Shown here piece by piece: positions 41,356 through 50,030 of a stretch of DNA of 64,000 bases. Made by a program: the position numbers and the translations under genes. The notes under the pieces are model-generated. The model was not told where the DNA came from, made no database searches, and saw only the letters and a list, made by a program, of their open reading frames with translations. How positions within the stretch are numbered: the first letter of the stretch is position 1; the number at the start of each line of letters is the position of its first letter. The DNA comes from Streptomyces aculeolatus (GTDB lineage: Bacteria > Actinomycetota > Actinomycetes > Streptomycetales > Streptomycetaceae): contig NZ_JAINRD010000013.1 in the NCBI RefSeq assembly GCF_020400605.1, positions 155,332 through 219,331 on the forward strand, in the 5' to 3' direction.

Positions 41356-41778
41356 ATGGAGCACCAAGGGCTGGAGCAGGCGCTGCACCGCGCCCGCGCG
41401 CTGATCCTCGCCGACCTCAGCGCCGCCGACGTGGCCGAACCGGACGTGGTCACCTTCGTCGAGGACGCGGTGGTACACCGCCGCTGGTGGGTGGAGCAGT
41501 GGCCGGAGGGCGTGGCGTATCTGGACGGCCTGGTGGCCCAGGACGTCCAGGACGCGCTGCTGGAGAAGTACGGCAGGTGGCCGCTCTGCCCCGTCTGCGA
41601 CGACGTCGACTCGGCGGGCCCGCACGCGCTGGACATCGAACCGGAGCTGGGCCCGGACCCGCGGTGGGTCTGCGGCCGGACGGGCGCGGTGGTGGCTCAG
41701 GTGGGCAGCCTGGGTACGGGCGTCAGGGGCGGATCCGGCGGTGCGGGCGGTGCGGGCGGCCCGGGCGGTGCGGCGTGA
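41356..41778 (+). CDS. Conserved actinobacterial hypothetical protein
   Basis: 140 aa from ATG 41356 with GGGAGA upstream. Mostly helical N-terminus (GLEQALHRARALILADLSAA), central WWVEQWPEGVAYLDGLVAQ, a CPVCDD motif and WVCGRTG that could hold a metal through a Cys pair, and a Gly-rich tail (VRGGSGGAGGAGGPGGAA). Resembles uncharacterised proteins found next to DUF4031 genes in Streptomyces. Its stop overlaps the next start (GTGA), so the two are coupled. Function unknown. Confidence 0.7.
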   Translation: MEHQGLEQALHRARALILADLSAADVAEPDVVTFVEDAVVHRRWWVEQWPEGVAYLDGLVAQDVQDALLEKYGRWPLCPVCDDVDSAGPHALDIEPELGPDPRWVCGRTGAVVAQVGSLGTGVRGGSGGAGGAGGPGGAA

Positions 41779-42047
41779 CGATCTACGTGGACCCGCCGAC
41801 GTGGCCGGGCCACGGGCGGATGTGGTCGCACCTGGTGAGCGACGTCTCGTACGACGAGTTGCACGCCTTCGCGGAGTCGATGGGGGTGCCGAGGAGGGCG
41901 TTCGACGGGGACCACTACGACATCCCGTCGGGGCGGTACGAGGACGCGGTGGCGCGCGGGGCCGTGGAGGTGGGCTCGAAGGAACTGCTGCGGCGGCTGG
42001 TGGACGGAGGGCTGCGCCGGCGGGTGAGGAGGACGGGGACGGGGTGA
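41775..42047 (+). CDS. DUF4031 domain-containing protein
   Basis: 90 aa, GTG start overlapping the previous stop. IYVDPPTWPGHGRMWSHLVS, SYDELHAFAESMGVPRRAF and HYDIPSGRYEDAVARGA are the DUF4031 signature. A small cytoplasmic protein found across bacteria with no known biochemical role; conserved Trp, His and Asp/Tyr residues suggest a binding or catalytic site. Coupled to the preceding CPVCDD protein. Confidence 0.85.
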   Translation: MTIYVDPPTWPGHGRMWSHLVSDVSYDELHAFAESMGVPRRAFDGDHYDIPSGRYEDAVARGAVEVGSKELLRRLVDGGLRRRVRRTGTG

Positions 42048-42070
42048 GCGGGTAGAGGGCCCCGCGGGTG

Positions 42071-42134
42071 CGGGGAACACTCTTTTCGACCTGCGGGTTC
42101 TCCCCGTACCGTGGCGGTCGTAGGAATGTTCCCC
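42071..42134 (+). promoter_or_regulatory. Possible attenuator leader of the MFS exporter
   Basis: Segment CGGGGAACA (42071-42079) can pair either with TCCCCG (42101-42106) or with TGTTCCCC (42127-42134), mutually exclusive hairpins 25-80 bases before the ATG. Such competing folds are typical of inducible resistance genes. Inference from base pairing only. Confidence 0.4.
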
Positions 42135-42158
42135 TCCCGCCTTGGTGTTTGCCTCGTC

Positions 42159-43403
42159 ATGTCCCCGACCGCTCCCCGGGCCGGAGCCCGCCTCCCCGTC
42201 GCCGTGTACGTCCTCGGCGTCGCCGTCTTCGCCCTCGGGACGTCGGAGTTCATGCTCTCCGGCCTCCTCCCCGAGATAGCCGACGACCTCGACGTCTCCA
42301 TACCCCGCGCCGGGCTCCTCATCTCCGCGTTCGCGGTCGGCATGGTCGTCGGCGCGCCGACCCTCGCCGCCGCCACCCTCCGCCTTCCCCGCCGCACCAC
42401 CCTCGTCGGGCTGCTCGTCGTCTTCGGCGCCGGGCACATCGTGGGGGCGGTCTCCACCTCCTACGGTGTCCTCTTCGCCACCCGCATCGTCAGCGCCCTC
42501 GCCTGCGCCGGGTTCTGGGCCGTCGGCGCCGCCGTTGCCATCGCGACCGTTCCGACCGGCGCCCGCGCCCGCGCCATGGCGATCATGGTCGGCGGGCTCA
42601 GCGTCGCGAACGTCGCCGGGGTGCCCGGCGGGGCGCTGCTCGGGCAGCACTTCGGCTGGCGGTCCGCGTTCTGGGCCGTGACGCTGATGACCGTCGTCGC
42701 CCTCGTCGGGGTCGTGGCGCTCGTACCCGGTGGCACGCCGGGAGACACCGAGCCGCCGCGGCTCCGCGAGGAGTTGCGCATCTACCGCGACGGCCAGGTG
42801 TGGCTGGCCATGGCCACGATCGCCCTCTTCGCGGGTGCGACGTTCTCCTTCTTCTCCTACCTCGCGCCCCTCCTCACCGATGTCGCCGGCCTCGGCGACG
42901 GCTGGGTACCGACCGTGCTGGCGCTCTTCGGCGCCGGGGCGTTCCTCGGCACGCTTGTCGGCGGGCGGATGGCGGACCGGTACCGGTTCGGCACCATGTA
43001 CGTCGGACTGTCCGCGACCGCCGCCGTGCTGGTGGCGTGCGCGCTGCTCGCCGAGTACCCGGTGGCGATCGTGACCCTGTCCATCCTCCTCGGCGCCACC
43101 GCCTTCACCACCGCGCCCGCGCTCAACGCCCGGATCTTCGACGTCGCCGGCGCCGCCCAGGGCCTCGCCGGCGCGACCGCCACGTCCTCGTTCAACATCG
43201 GCAACACCGTGGGCCCGTGGCTCGGCGGCCTCGTCATCAGCGCCGGCCTCGGGTACGCGGCCACCGCGTGGACCGGCGCCGTGCTGGCGGTGGGCGCGGT
43301 GGCGATGACGGTGGTCGCGGGCAGGTCGGCGGCGCGGCGGACGAGGCTGGTGGCACGCGGCGGCGAGCCGGCGGCGGAGGGTGCGGTGAAAGCGACGGGG
43401 TAG
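42159..43403 (+). CDS. MFS drug exporter, Cmx/CmrA chloramphenicol-type
   Basis: 414 aa from ATG 42159 (ATG 42126 in frame is possible). Twelve-helix MFS: the first helix YVLGVAVFALGTSEFMLSGL followed by PEIADDLDVSIPRAGLLISA is characteristic of DHA1 exporters of the Cmx/CmrA/CmlR chloramphenicol group; GVPGGALLGQHFGWRSAFWA lies in TM5 (antiporter motif C-like) and GRMADRYR in the central loop. Probably proton-driven efflux of phenicols or related compounds, but specificity cannot be proven from sequence. Lies just before the NACHT gene. Confidence 0.8.
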   Translation: MSPTAPRAGARLPVAVYVLGVAVFALGTSEFMLSGLLPEIADDLDVSIPRAGLLISAFAVGMVVGAPTLAAATLRLPRRTTLVGLLVVFGAGHIVGAVSTSYGVLFATRIVSALACAGFWAVGAAVAIATVPTGARARAMAIMVGGLSVANVAGVPGGALLGQHFGWRSAFWAVTLMTVVALVGVVALVPGGTPGDTEPPRLREELRIYRDGQVWLAMATIALFAGATFSFFSYLAPLLTDVAGLGDGWVPTVLALFGAGAFLGTLVGGRMADRYRFGTMYVGLSATAAVLVACALLAEYPVAIVTLSILLGATAFTTAPALNARIFDVAGAAQGLAGATATSSFNIGNTVGPWLGGLVISAGLGYAATAWTGAVLAVGAVAMTVVAGRSAARRTRLVARGGEPAAEGAVKATG

Positions 43404-43460
43404 CCACGGAGTGTCACTCCCGTGTGGTTGTCTGGCAGCCAGGACAGGGGAGGGGCGCGC

Positions 43461-46400
43461 ATGCTTGCGGAGACGGCGGCATTACGGCTCGGCACGATCG
43501 TCGCGAACGCCGCGGGGAAGCTGTGGCTCCGCGGCAAGCAGCGCGATCAGGAACGCCAGTTGGAGATGGCGGACCTGATCCGCGTGCGGGTCCCGGGCGT
43601 GCGCCTCCAGCGCGAGGTCAGGCAGCAGTTCGAGCAGATCACCAACGCGGTGTACGACCGCCTGGACCCGTATCTGACCCATGCCTTCGACCGCCTGGAG
43701 CCCGGCGGCCGGCAGGCCGTCATCGACGCCGTCGCCGACACCTTCGCCCGCGCGGACCTCTCCGACGACGCCGTCCTCGCCGCCGACGCCCGGCCCGCCG
43801 AGCTGGTCCGCCGCATCACCGCCTCCGTACGCCCGCCGACGGGACTCGGCGAGACGGAGACGCGGCTGTACGAGACGCTGTTCGCCGAGTGCGTCGCGTA
43901 CTACGTACGCATCGTGCGCAGCCTGCCCGTCTTCGAGGAGCGCGCCGCCGCCGAGCTGCTGGCGCGTACGTCCACGCTGGGCGCCGAGGTCGCCCGGATC
44001 CTGGAACGCCTGCCGGACCGCTCGCTGTTCGCGCCGGATGGCTCGGACCTGGACACCGACTTCCGCCGTACGTACCTGGAGCTGGTCAGCCGGCAGCTCG
44101 ACGAGGTGGAGCTCTTCCGCGGCACGTCCGACCAGGCGGGCCCGCAGCGCGTGCGGCTGTCGGTCGCGTACGTCAGCCTCCGCACGACCGGGGGCGACGC
44201 CGGGCGGCGGCGCAGCATCCGGACGCTGCCCCGGCTCAGACCCGACATGAGCGACTGGGAGGAGGACGGGCCCGAATCCTCCGGTATGCGCGTCGAGGCG
44301 GCGCTGCGGGGCGCCTCCCGCGTGCTGCTGCGGGGTGAGGCCGGCTCCGGCAAGACGACGCTGCTGCGCTGGCTGGCGATCACGGCGGCGCGCGGCGGCT
44401 TCACCGAGGAACTCGCGGAGTGGAACGGTCTCACGCCGGTCCTCGTCAAGCTCCGCGACTACGCCGGCCGCAAGCCGCCGAACCCGGAGGCGATGCTCGA
44501 CGGGGTCGCCGGGCCGATCACCGGGGTCATGCCGCGGGGGTGGGTCGAGCGCCGGCTCGACGCGGGCAACGTGCTGCTCCTGATCGACGGCGTGGACGAA
44601 CTGCTCCACCGCGAACGCCAGGAGGTGCGCGACTGGCTGCGCAGGCTCCTCGGCCAGTACGAGGACGTCCGGGTCGTCGTCACCTCCCGCCCTGCCGCGG
44701 CCGGCGCCGACTGGCTCCGCCGCGAGGACTTCACCGCGCTCCACCTGGACCGCATGACGCCGCCCGACCTGGCGGCCTTCGTACGCCAGTGGCACCAGGC
44801 CGTGCGCGAGCTGGGCGGCGAACTGCCCTGCGCGGTGGACGACATCCCGCAGTACGAACAGTCCCTCCTCACCAGCCTCAAGGACCGCGCGCACCTGCAG
44901 TCCCTGGCGAGCACCCCGCTGCTGGCGGCGATGCTCTGCGCGATGCACCTCAACAGGGGCCGCCATCTGCCGCAGGACCGGATGGAGCTGTACCGCAACG
45001 CGCTGCACACCCTCGTCCACGACCGCGACGCGGACCGGAGGGTGCCGAGCGCGGCGGACAGCGAGCTGAGCCTCGGCGACAAGCTCCTGATACTGAGGGA
45101 CCTGGCCTGGCGGCTGTCCGACAACAACAGGACGGAGATCGACGCCGACAGGGCCGCCGGGTACGTCACGGCGAAGCTGCGGGGGATGCGGCACCTGGAC
45201 GTGCTGGACGGCACCCAGGTGCTGGCCCAGCTCCGGCAGCGCTCCGGCGTCCTCCGGTCTCCCGCGGAGGACCGGATCGACTTCGTCCACCGGACTTTCC
45301 AGGAGTACCTCGCCGCCGAGGAGGCGGCTGAGGAGGACCGCATCGGCAACCTGGTGGAGCGGGCGCATCTGGACCTCTGGCGAGAGACGATCATCATGAC
45401 CGCGGGCCACGCGAACGCGCGGCAGCGGGAGGAGTTGCTCGACGGCATCCTGAACCGCGCGGGGGAGGAGCCCCGGCACGCCCGCACGCTGCGACTGCTG
45501 GCGGCGGCGTGCCAGGAGACGCTGCCGATGGCGTCGGAGGGACTGGCAGCCAGGCTGGACGAGGCCGTGATCAAACTGCTTCCGGCTAGGCGGAAGACGG
45601 ATCCGCCCGCGCTGGCGGCGGTCGGACCGACCCTGCTGCGCTGGCTGCCGTCGTCACTTGAGGAGCTGACGGAAAAGGCCGCGGCGCAGACGGTACGAAC
45701 AGCGGCGTTGATCGGGGGCGAGAGAGCCCTGCACTTGCTGGAGGGGTACGTAGGGGACGAGCGCTGGTATGTCGTCTACGAACTCATCCGTGCCTGGGAC
45801 TACTTCGACGCGGACGTCTATGTCGACCGGGTTCTCTGCCGACTGCCGTTGGCAAAACGCATTGTGTTGATCAATCATTCTGGTCAGCTCCATGCAGCGC
45901 GCCGCTTGGGTGCCCTGACAGATCTCGTTGTCGCCTGCCCCCAGCCCGACCTCACGTTCGTCGTCGATCTCCTGCCTCTCCGGGAGTTGTGGATGACCCG
46001 GTTGGCTGGAGTAGCCGACCTGTCGGTCCTCCGCGGCCATCCACACCTGAGACATCTCTCATTGCACGGCACAATGTCTCTCCGCGAGGTATCGGCCCTC
46101 GCGGACCTCTCTCGCCTGGAGTGGCTGGGGCTCCCCGCCTCCGAGGCCCTGGACCTGGACATATTGCGAGAAATTCGCAAGCTACGGGGCATTAAGCTCT
46201 TCGAAGCGGGGGAGACGGGCCTTGGCCCGTTCACCACCCTCACAGGCGTGCAACACCTGATGCTCGTGGGATCCTGCTGGTGCAAGCTTCGGGGCTTCGA
46301 CGAACTGGAGGGCATGACTAGTCTTCGAAAGTTGGACCTCTACAATCTCGACGGCCACGTGTGGCTTGCAGGGGTGAACAGCGTCCCTCCGTCGTTGACG

Positions 46401-46556
46401 GACTTGTCGCTTTACAACTGCGTCGTATTGCCCGACCGTCAGACCTTCACGCGGTTCAGCAGCCTCAGAAGGGTGACTCTCCACGCCTGTCGCACCCCCG
46501 ATGGCATGCCAGTCAGCACCCTGGACATCCCGGGGGTGGCGGTCCAGGTCTTCTGA
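43461..46556 (+). CDS. NACHT-LRR NTPase (bacterial NLR-like), probable antiphage protein
   Basis: 1,031 aa from ATG 43461 with GGGGAGGGG upstream. N-terminal helical domain (1-270; LRLGTIVANAAGKLWLRGK, ... VYDRLDPYLTHAF) of the kind seen in bacterial NACHT proteins; NACHT NTPase with Walker A LLRGEAGSGKTTLLRWLA (about 289-306), Walker B VLLLIDGVDEL (371-381) and sensor VVVTSRP; a helical region with the DFVHRTFQEYLAAEEAA motif; and a C-terminal leucine-rich repeat domain (about 850-1,031; LSLHGTMSLREVSALADLS, LRKLDLYNL). This is the animal-NLR architecture, a known bacterial defence class. Codon 8 is TTA (43482-43484), so translation may depend on bldA tRNA. Confidence 0.88.
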   Translation: MLAETAALRLGTIVANAAGKLWLRGKQRDQERQLEMADLIRVRVPGVRLQREVRQQFEQITNAVYDRLDPYLTHAFDRLEPGGRQAVIDAVADTFARADLSDDAVLAADARPAELVRRITASVRPPTGLGETETRLYETLFAECVAYYVRIVRSLPVFEERAAAELLARTSTLGAEVARILERLPDRSLFAPDGSDLDTDFRRTYLELVSRQLDEVELFRGTSDQAGPQRVRLSVAYVSLRTTGGDAGRRRSIRTLPRLRPDMSDWEEDGPESSGMRVEAALRGASRVLLRGEAGSGKTTLLRWLAITAARGGFTEELAEWNGLTPVLVKLRDYAGRKPPNPEAMLDGVAGPITGVMPRGWVERRLDAGNVLLLIDGVDELLHRERQEVRDWLRRLLGQYEDVRVVVTSRPAAAGADWLRREDFTALHLDRMTPPDLAAFVRQWHQAVRELGGELPCAVDDIPQYEQSLLTSLKDRAHLQSLASTPLLAAMLCAMHLNRGRHLPQDRMELYRNALHTLVHDRDADRRVPSAADSELSLGDKLLILRDLAWRLSDNNRTEIDADRAAGYVTAKLRGMRHLDVLDGTQVLAQLRQRSGVLRSPAEDRIDFVHRTFQEYLAAEEAAEEDRIGNLVERAHLDLWRETIIMTAGHANARQREELLDGILNRAGEEPRHARTLRLLAAACQETLPMASEGLAARLDEAVIKLLPARRKTDPPALAAVGPTLLRWLPSSLEELTEKAAAQTVRTAALIGGERALHLLEGYVGDERWYVVYELIRAWDYFDADVYVDRVLCRLPLAKRIVLINHSGQLHAARRLGALTDLVVACPQPDLTFVVDLLPLRELWMTRLAGVADLSVLRGHPHLRHLSLHGTMSLREVSALADLSRLEWLGLPASEALDLDILREIRKLRGIKLFEAGETGLGPFTTLTGVQHLMLVGSCWCKLRGFDELEGMTSLRKLDLYNLDGHVWLAGVNSVPPSLTDLSLYNCVVLPDRQTFTRFSSLRRVTLHACRTPDGMPVSTLDIPGVAVQVF

Positions 46557-46572
46557 TATCCCGCCCGCGGGC

Positions 46573-47268
46573 CTACACCGCCAGCAGCTCCAGCTCCGTC
46601 CCCACGTTGTGCCGTGCCGTCTCCTCCCAGCGGGCGTAGCCCGTCTCCGTACGGAACAGCCGCGGCAGACCCAGCAGTTGTCGTAGCACCGCCGCCCGGC
46701 CCTCCCGGAACGCGTCGTCCGGGACGAAGCCGTACTCCTCCCGTACCGCCGCCGCGTACGCCGCGTACTCCGCCGGCGTGCCCGCCAGCACCGCGAGGTC
46801 CGCGTCGCACAGCACCTCGCCGTTGCGGTCCCCCGCGTGCGGGTCGTGGGTCACCGTGAGCCGTACGAGCCGCGCCACCTCCTCGACGCGCCCGGCCTCA
46901 ACTCCCGCCTCCGTCAGGGCGACTTGCGCGAGTCGCGCACTGCGCTCCTCGTTCTCGCTCCGCTCCGGCCGGTAGACGGCGTCGTGGAACCAGGCCGCGA
47001 GGCGTACGGCGTCGGGGTCGTCGGCGTGGTCGGCCAGCTCGTCGGTGCGGTCGAGGACGGCCGTCAGATGCGCGGCGGTGTGGTAGCGCCGCTGCGGCTC
47101 ACCCCACCGTTCCAGCAGGTTCATCCCGTACGGTACGGGGTCGGGGGGCGCGGTGCCGGACTGGCAGCGGACGAGGAGGACCGTCCAGCGGTCGAGGAGT
47201 GGGGGGCCGGCGGGCTCGGGCGCCGATGTTGCGGGCTGGTTGTCTCCGGGGGCTGGCATGGTCACCAT
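46573..47268 (-). CDS. HD-domain phosphohydrolase-like protein
   Basis: 231 aa from ATG 47268 (ATG 47259 possible). Metal-binding HD residues appear in RRYHTAAHLTAVLDRTDEL (first His pair) and LAAWFHDAVYRP (HD), with a later Asp in VLCDADLAVLAG; this matches the predicted metal-dependent HD phosphohydrolase group COG4339. The substrate is unknown, probably a nucleotide. Divergent from cutC with 27 bp between starts. Confidence 0.82.
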   Translation of the reverse strand: MVTMPAPGDNQPATSAPEPAGPPLLDRWTVLLVRCQSGTAPPDPVPYGMNLLERWGEPQRRYHTAAHLTAVLDRTDELADHADDPDAVRLAAWFHDAVYRPERSENEERSARLAQVALTEAGVEAGRVEEVARLVRLTVTHDPHAGDRNGEVLCDADLAVLAGTPAEYAAYAAAVREEYGFVPDDAFREGRAAVLRQLLGLPRLFRTETGYARWEETARHNVGTELELLAV

Positions 47269-47295
47269 TCTGCGCGATATGGCAGGCTGTGCTTC

Positions 47296-48009
47296 ATGTC
47301 TAGACCAATGCTGCTTGAGGTCATCGCCCTGAACGCCGCCGACGCCGCCGCCGCGGAGGCGGGCGGTGCCGACCGTCTGGAGTTGGTCACGGACATGGCC
47401 GCGGACGGACTCACCCCGTCGCGCGAGACCGTCGCCGCCGTACGGGCCGCGGTGGAGATCCCCGTACGCGTCATGCTGCGCGCCGAGGACGGCTTCGCGG
47501 CGGGCGACGCGGAGGCGCTGGCGGCGCGGGCGCGGGCGCTGCGGGCCGAGGGGGCGGAGGAGTTCGTCCTCGGCTTCCTGGACGAGGCCGGCGGTCCTGA
47601 CCTGGCGGCGGTCGGGCGGCTGCTGGAGGCCGTGGGGGGCGGGTGCCGGTGGACGTTCCACCGGGCGATCGACCGGGCGGCGGACCGGGACACGCTGCGC
47701 AAGCAGCTCGCGGGGCTGCCGGGGCTGGACACGTATCTGACGGCGGGTTCGGCGAAGGGCGTCGCGGACGGGCTGGGGGTGCTCGTCGACGAGGCCGCCC
47801 GTGCGGCCGCCGGCCAACCCGGCTACGAGGCGCGCATCATGGCCGGCGGCGGCCTCACCGCGTCCCACGTCCCCCGCCTCCGCGCGGCGGGCCTGGACGC
47901 CTTCCACGTCGGCGGCGCGGTCCGCCCGGAGGGCTGGTCGGGGCCGGTGTCGCCGGAGTCGGTGGCGGAGTGGCGGACGCTGCTGGACGCCGGGCCGGTG
48001 GTCGCCTGA
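47296..48009 (+). CDS. cutC: CutC family protein
   Basis: 237 aa. TIM-barrel CutC: LEVIALNAADAAAAEAGGAD, RLELVTDMAADGLTPSRET, VRVMLRAEDGF, EEFVLGFLDEAGG, TFHRAIDRAAD, ILTAGS-like LTAGSAKGVADGL and IMAGGGLTASHVPRL. Originally called a copper homeostasis protein, but evidence for that role is weak and the barrel resembles a sugar or phosphate-binding enzyme. A DasR-like half match overlaps its start codon but is poor (12 of 16). Confidence 0.9.
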   Translation: MSRPMLLEVIALNAADAAAAEAGGADRLELVTDMAADGLTPSRETVAAVRAAVEIPVRVMLRAEDGFAAGDAEALAARARALRAEGAEEFVLGFLDEAGGPDLAAVGRLLEAVGGGCRWTFHRAIDRAADRDTLRKQLAGLPGLDTYLTAGSAKGVADGLGVLVDEAARAAAGQPGYEARIMAGGGLTASHVPRLRAAGLDAFHVGGAVRPEGWSGPVSPESVAEWRTLLDAGPVVA

Positions 48010-48070
48010 GCCGGTCGAGGCTCGCGGCGGCGTCTGCGCGCGTCCGCGGCGACCTCGATCGTCTACCTGG

Positions 48071-48496
48071 TCACGGCTGCTGTTGCCACGGGTCGAGCAG
48101 TTCGACACCGGTGTACGCGAAGTCCTTGAGGTTTCGCGTCGCGCAGGTGGCGTCATGCGCCAGGCAGATCGACGCGATCTGCGCATCGGCCGTGCTGATC
48201 GGCAGCCCTGCCGCCTCTCGTGCGACGAGGATGTCCGCGTAACGCTCGGCGGCACCAGCGTCGAAAGGCAGCACTGAACGGTCATCCCGGTAGGGCTCGA
48301 CGGCGGTCGCGATGCGCGCGGACAACGCCTTTTTGCGTCGGCCGTCGGGGAGGCGGTGCACGCCGGCCAGTAGCTCCGCGAGCGTCACCGCGGTGATGGC
48401 GACGTCGCCGGTGAGCGACTCGAGCCACGCGACGACGCTCGCGTCGGGCTGCGGTCGGAAGATCTCCGAGATGACGTTGGTGTCGAGAACGATCAC
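48071..48496 (-). CDS. vapC: PIN-domain toxin, VapC/FitB type
   Basis: 141 aa from GTG 48496, overlapping the antitoxin stop (GTGA). PIN ribonuclease fold with all acidic residues: VIVLDTNVISEIFRP (first Asp), AITAVTLAELLAGVHRL (Glu), PISTADAQIASIC (Asp) and CATRNLKDFAYTGV (Asp). As a free toxin it would cleave RNA (tRNA or rRNA) and stop growth. The FitB-like ending ... NLKDFAYTGVELLDPW is typical. Forms a type II toxin-antitoxin pair with the upstream gene. Confidence 0.92.
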   Translation of the reverse strand: MIVLDTNVISEIFRPQPDASVVAWLESLTGDVAITAVTLAELLAGVHRLPDGRRKKALSARIATAVEPYRDDRSVLPFDAGAAERYADILVAREAAGLPISTADAQIASICLAHDATCATRNLKDFAYTGVELLDPWQQQP

Positions 48497-48726
48497 TCGA
48501 AGTCCACCGCTCGCGCGACATCGCTTCGCTCGGGGATCGGGAGATCGTCGACACCTCCCGCATCCTGAGCCGCCTGCATGAGCGCCAAGCCGATGTGGGG
48601 CCTGCGCGCGGCCTTCGTCAGGATGTCCCGGACCTCGGCCTCCATGGAGCGTCCGTGTTCTTTCGCCTGCGTGGCGAGCTGCTGCTTGACGGACTCGTCG
48701 AGCCCGCGGACGATGATGGACGACAT
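48493..48726 (-). CDS. vapB: Ribbon-helix-helix antitoxin, FitA/VapB type
   Basis: 77 aa from ATG 48726 with GGAGG ten bases upstream. N-terminal ribbon-helix-helix: SSIIVRGLDESVKQQLATQA, KEHGRSMEAEVRDILTKAA (about 2-42), as in FitA/Arc-type antitoxins; the C-terminal tail binds and neutralises the PIN toxin. Overlaps vapC by 4 bp. A perfect inverted repeat just upstream is the probable autoregulatory operator. Confidence 0.9.
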   Translation of the reverse strand: MSSIIVRGLDESVKQQLATQAKEHGRSMEAEVRDILTKAARRPHIGLALMQAAQDAGGVDDLPIPERSDVARAVDFE

Positions 48727-48746
48727 CAAGGACCACCTCCCTCAAG

Positions 48747-48766
48747 TGCTATCAATAACGATAGCA
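48747..48766. promoter_or_regulatory. Toxin-antitoxin operator
   Basis: TGCTATC-aataac-GATAGCA, 7-bp perfect arms, about 20 bp before the antitoxin start and in an A/T-rich patch suitable for the -10 region. Likely bound by the antitoxin-toxin complex. Confidence 0.7.
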
Positions 48767-48769
48767 TTC

Positions 48770-49804
48770 TCAGTCACGCGCGGCGCCCCCCTGCGCCCCC
48801 GGTCCCGATGTCGACTCCCTCACCTGCAGTGCCGTGCGCAGCACCACCGTCTGCAGCGGCCGCTCCGTCCCCGCGATCCGCTCCTGCAGCAGCCCCGCCG
48901 CCGTCCACCCCAGGTCGTACGACGGCAGCTGCACCGTCGACAGCGGCGGGCGGACCAGAGACGCCCACGGGACGTCGCCGAACGACAGGACCCCCGTCCG
49001 CGGCGGCTCCGTGCCCGCCTCTCTGAGCGCCTGCAGCGCGCCCACCGTCATCAGGTTGTTCGCCACGAACACCGCGTCCGGCGGCGCCGGCAGCGCCAGC
49101 AGGTCCCGCATCGCCGACCGGCCGCCCTCGACGCGGAAGTCCGCGTGCCGCACGTACTCCGGCGGCAGCGCGCCCCCGTCCGTCTCCCGGAGGTGGTCGC
49201 GCATCACCGCGCGGTAGCCCGCGAGGCGGTCGTCGGACGTGGACGCGCCCTCCGGGCCCGCGATGCACGCGATCCGGCGGTAGCCGCTGCGCAGCAGGTG
49301 CGCGGTGGCCTCCTCGCCGCCGTGCTGGTTGTCGACCATCACCGCGTCCACGGACGCGCCCCGCGGGCGCCGGTCCACCGCGACCACCGGCATCCCGCGG
49401 CCCTCCAGCACCGACAGGTCGGTGCGGTTCCGCGACGCGGCGGCCACGATCACGCCCGCCATCTGCTCGGCCGCCGCGATCTCCAGGTAGCGCCGTTCCT
49501 TGTCGACGTCCTCGTCGGTGTTGCACAGCACCACCGACAGGTTCGTCTGCTGGGCCGCGTCCTCCACGCCGCGCGCGAGCGACGTGAAGAAGGGGTTCTC
49601 GATGTCCGGGATGATCAGCCCTATGACGCTCGCCCGCTGCATCCGCAGCGACCGCGCCACGCGGTTCGGCGAGAAGCCCAGCTCCGCCGCGGTCTTGCGG
49701 ACGCGCTCGGCGCGCTCGGCGGTGACCCGGCCCCCGTTGAAGACCCGGGAGACCGTGGCCGGCGAGACCCCTGCGGCGCGCGCCACATCGTTGATGGTCG
49801 TCAC
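48770..49804 (-). CDS. LacI-family repressor of the glycoside operon
   Basis: 344 aa. N-terminal LacI HTH and hinge: TTINDVARAAGVSPATVSRV, FNGGRVTAERAERVRKTAAE (about 2-45), then a periplasmic-binding-protein-like sensor domain: VIGLIIPDIENPFFTSLARG, GVIVAAASRNRTDL, DAVMVDNQHGGEEATAHLL, AVFVANNLMTVGALQAL. Divergent from a nine-gene uptake and catabolic operon; GAAA/TTTC palindromes around that promoter are its probable operators. The inducer is probably a sugar imported by the operon. Confidence 0.93.
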   Translation of the reverse strand: MTTINDVARAAGVSPATVSRVFNGGRVTAERAERVRKTAAELGFSPNRVARSLRMQRASVIGLIIPDIENPFFTSLARGVEDAAQQTNLSVVLCNTDEDVDKERRYLEIAAAEQMAGVIVAAASRNRTDLSVLEGRGMPVVAVDRRPRGASVDAVMVDNQHGGEEATAHLLRSGYRRIACIAGPEGASTSDDRLAGYRAVMRDHLRETDGGALPPEYVRHADFRVEGGRSAMRDLLALPAPPDAVFVANNLMTVGALQALREAGTEPPRTGVLSFGDVPWASLVRPPLSTVQLPSYDLGWTAAGLLQERIAGTERPLQTVVLRTALQVRESTSGPGAQGGAARD

Positions 49805-50030
49805 TTTGTCCGCTACCTGAACCTCTCACGCAGGCGCGGGAGTCGGCCGCGCGTCCGGTGCCCTGCCGCCCATTCTCCGCCAGTCCGGGGCCCGGTCGGG
49901 CCGCGGCGGGACATCGGACACGGACATCCGGCCGCCCCGCGGTGCGGCCCGCGGTGCGGCCCCGGGATCCGGTCGGGGTGCGTGGACGGGTCGGCGCGGA
50001 CGGTGTTTTCCGCGGTCTCGTACGGACCTC

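Noticed and set aside
47288..47306. DasR-like sequence TGTCTAGACCA over the cutC start
   Set aside because: Only 12 of 16 consensus matches, with the left TGG broken; position on the start codon and no amino-sugar role make chance likely.
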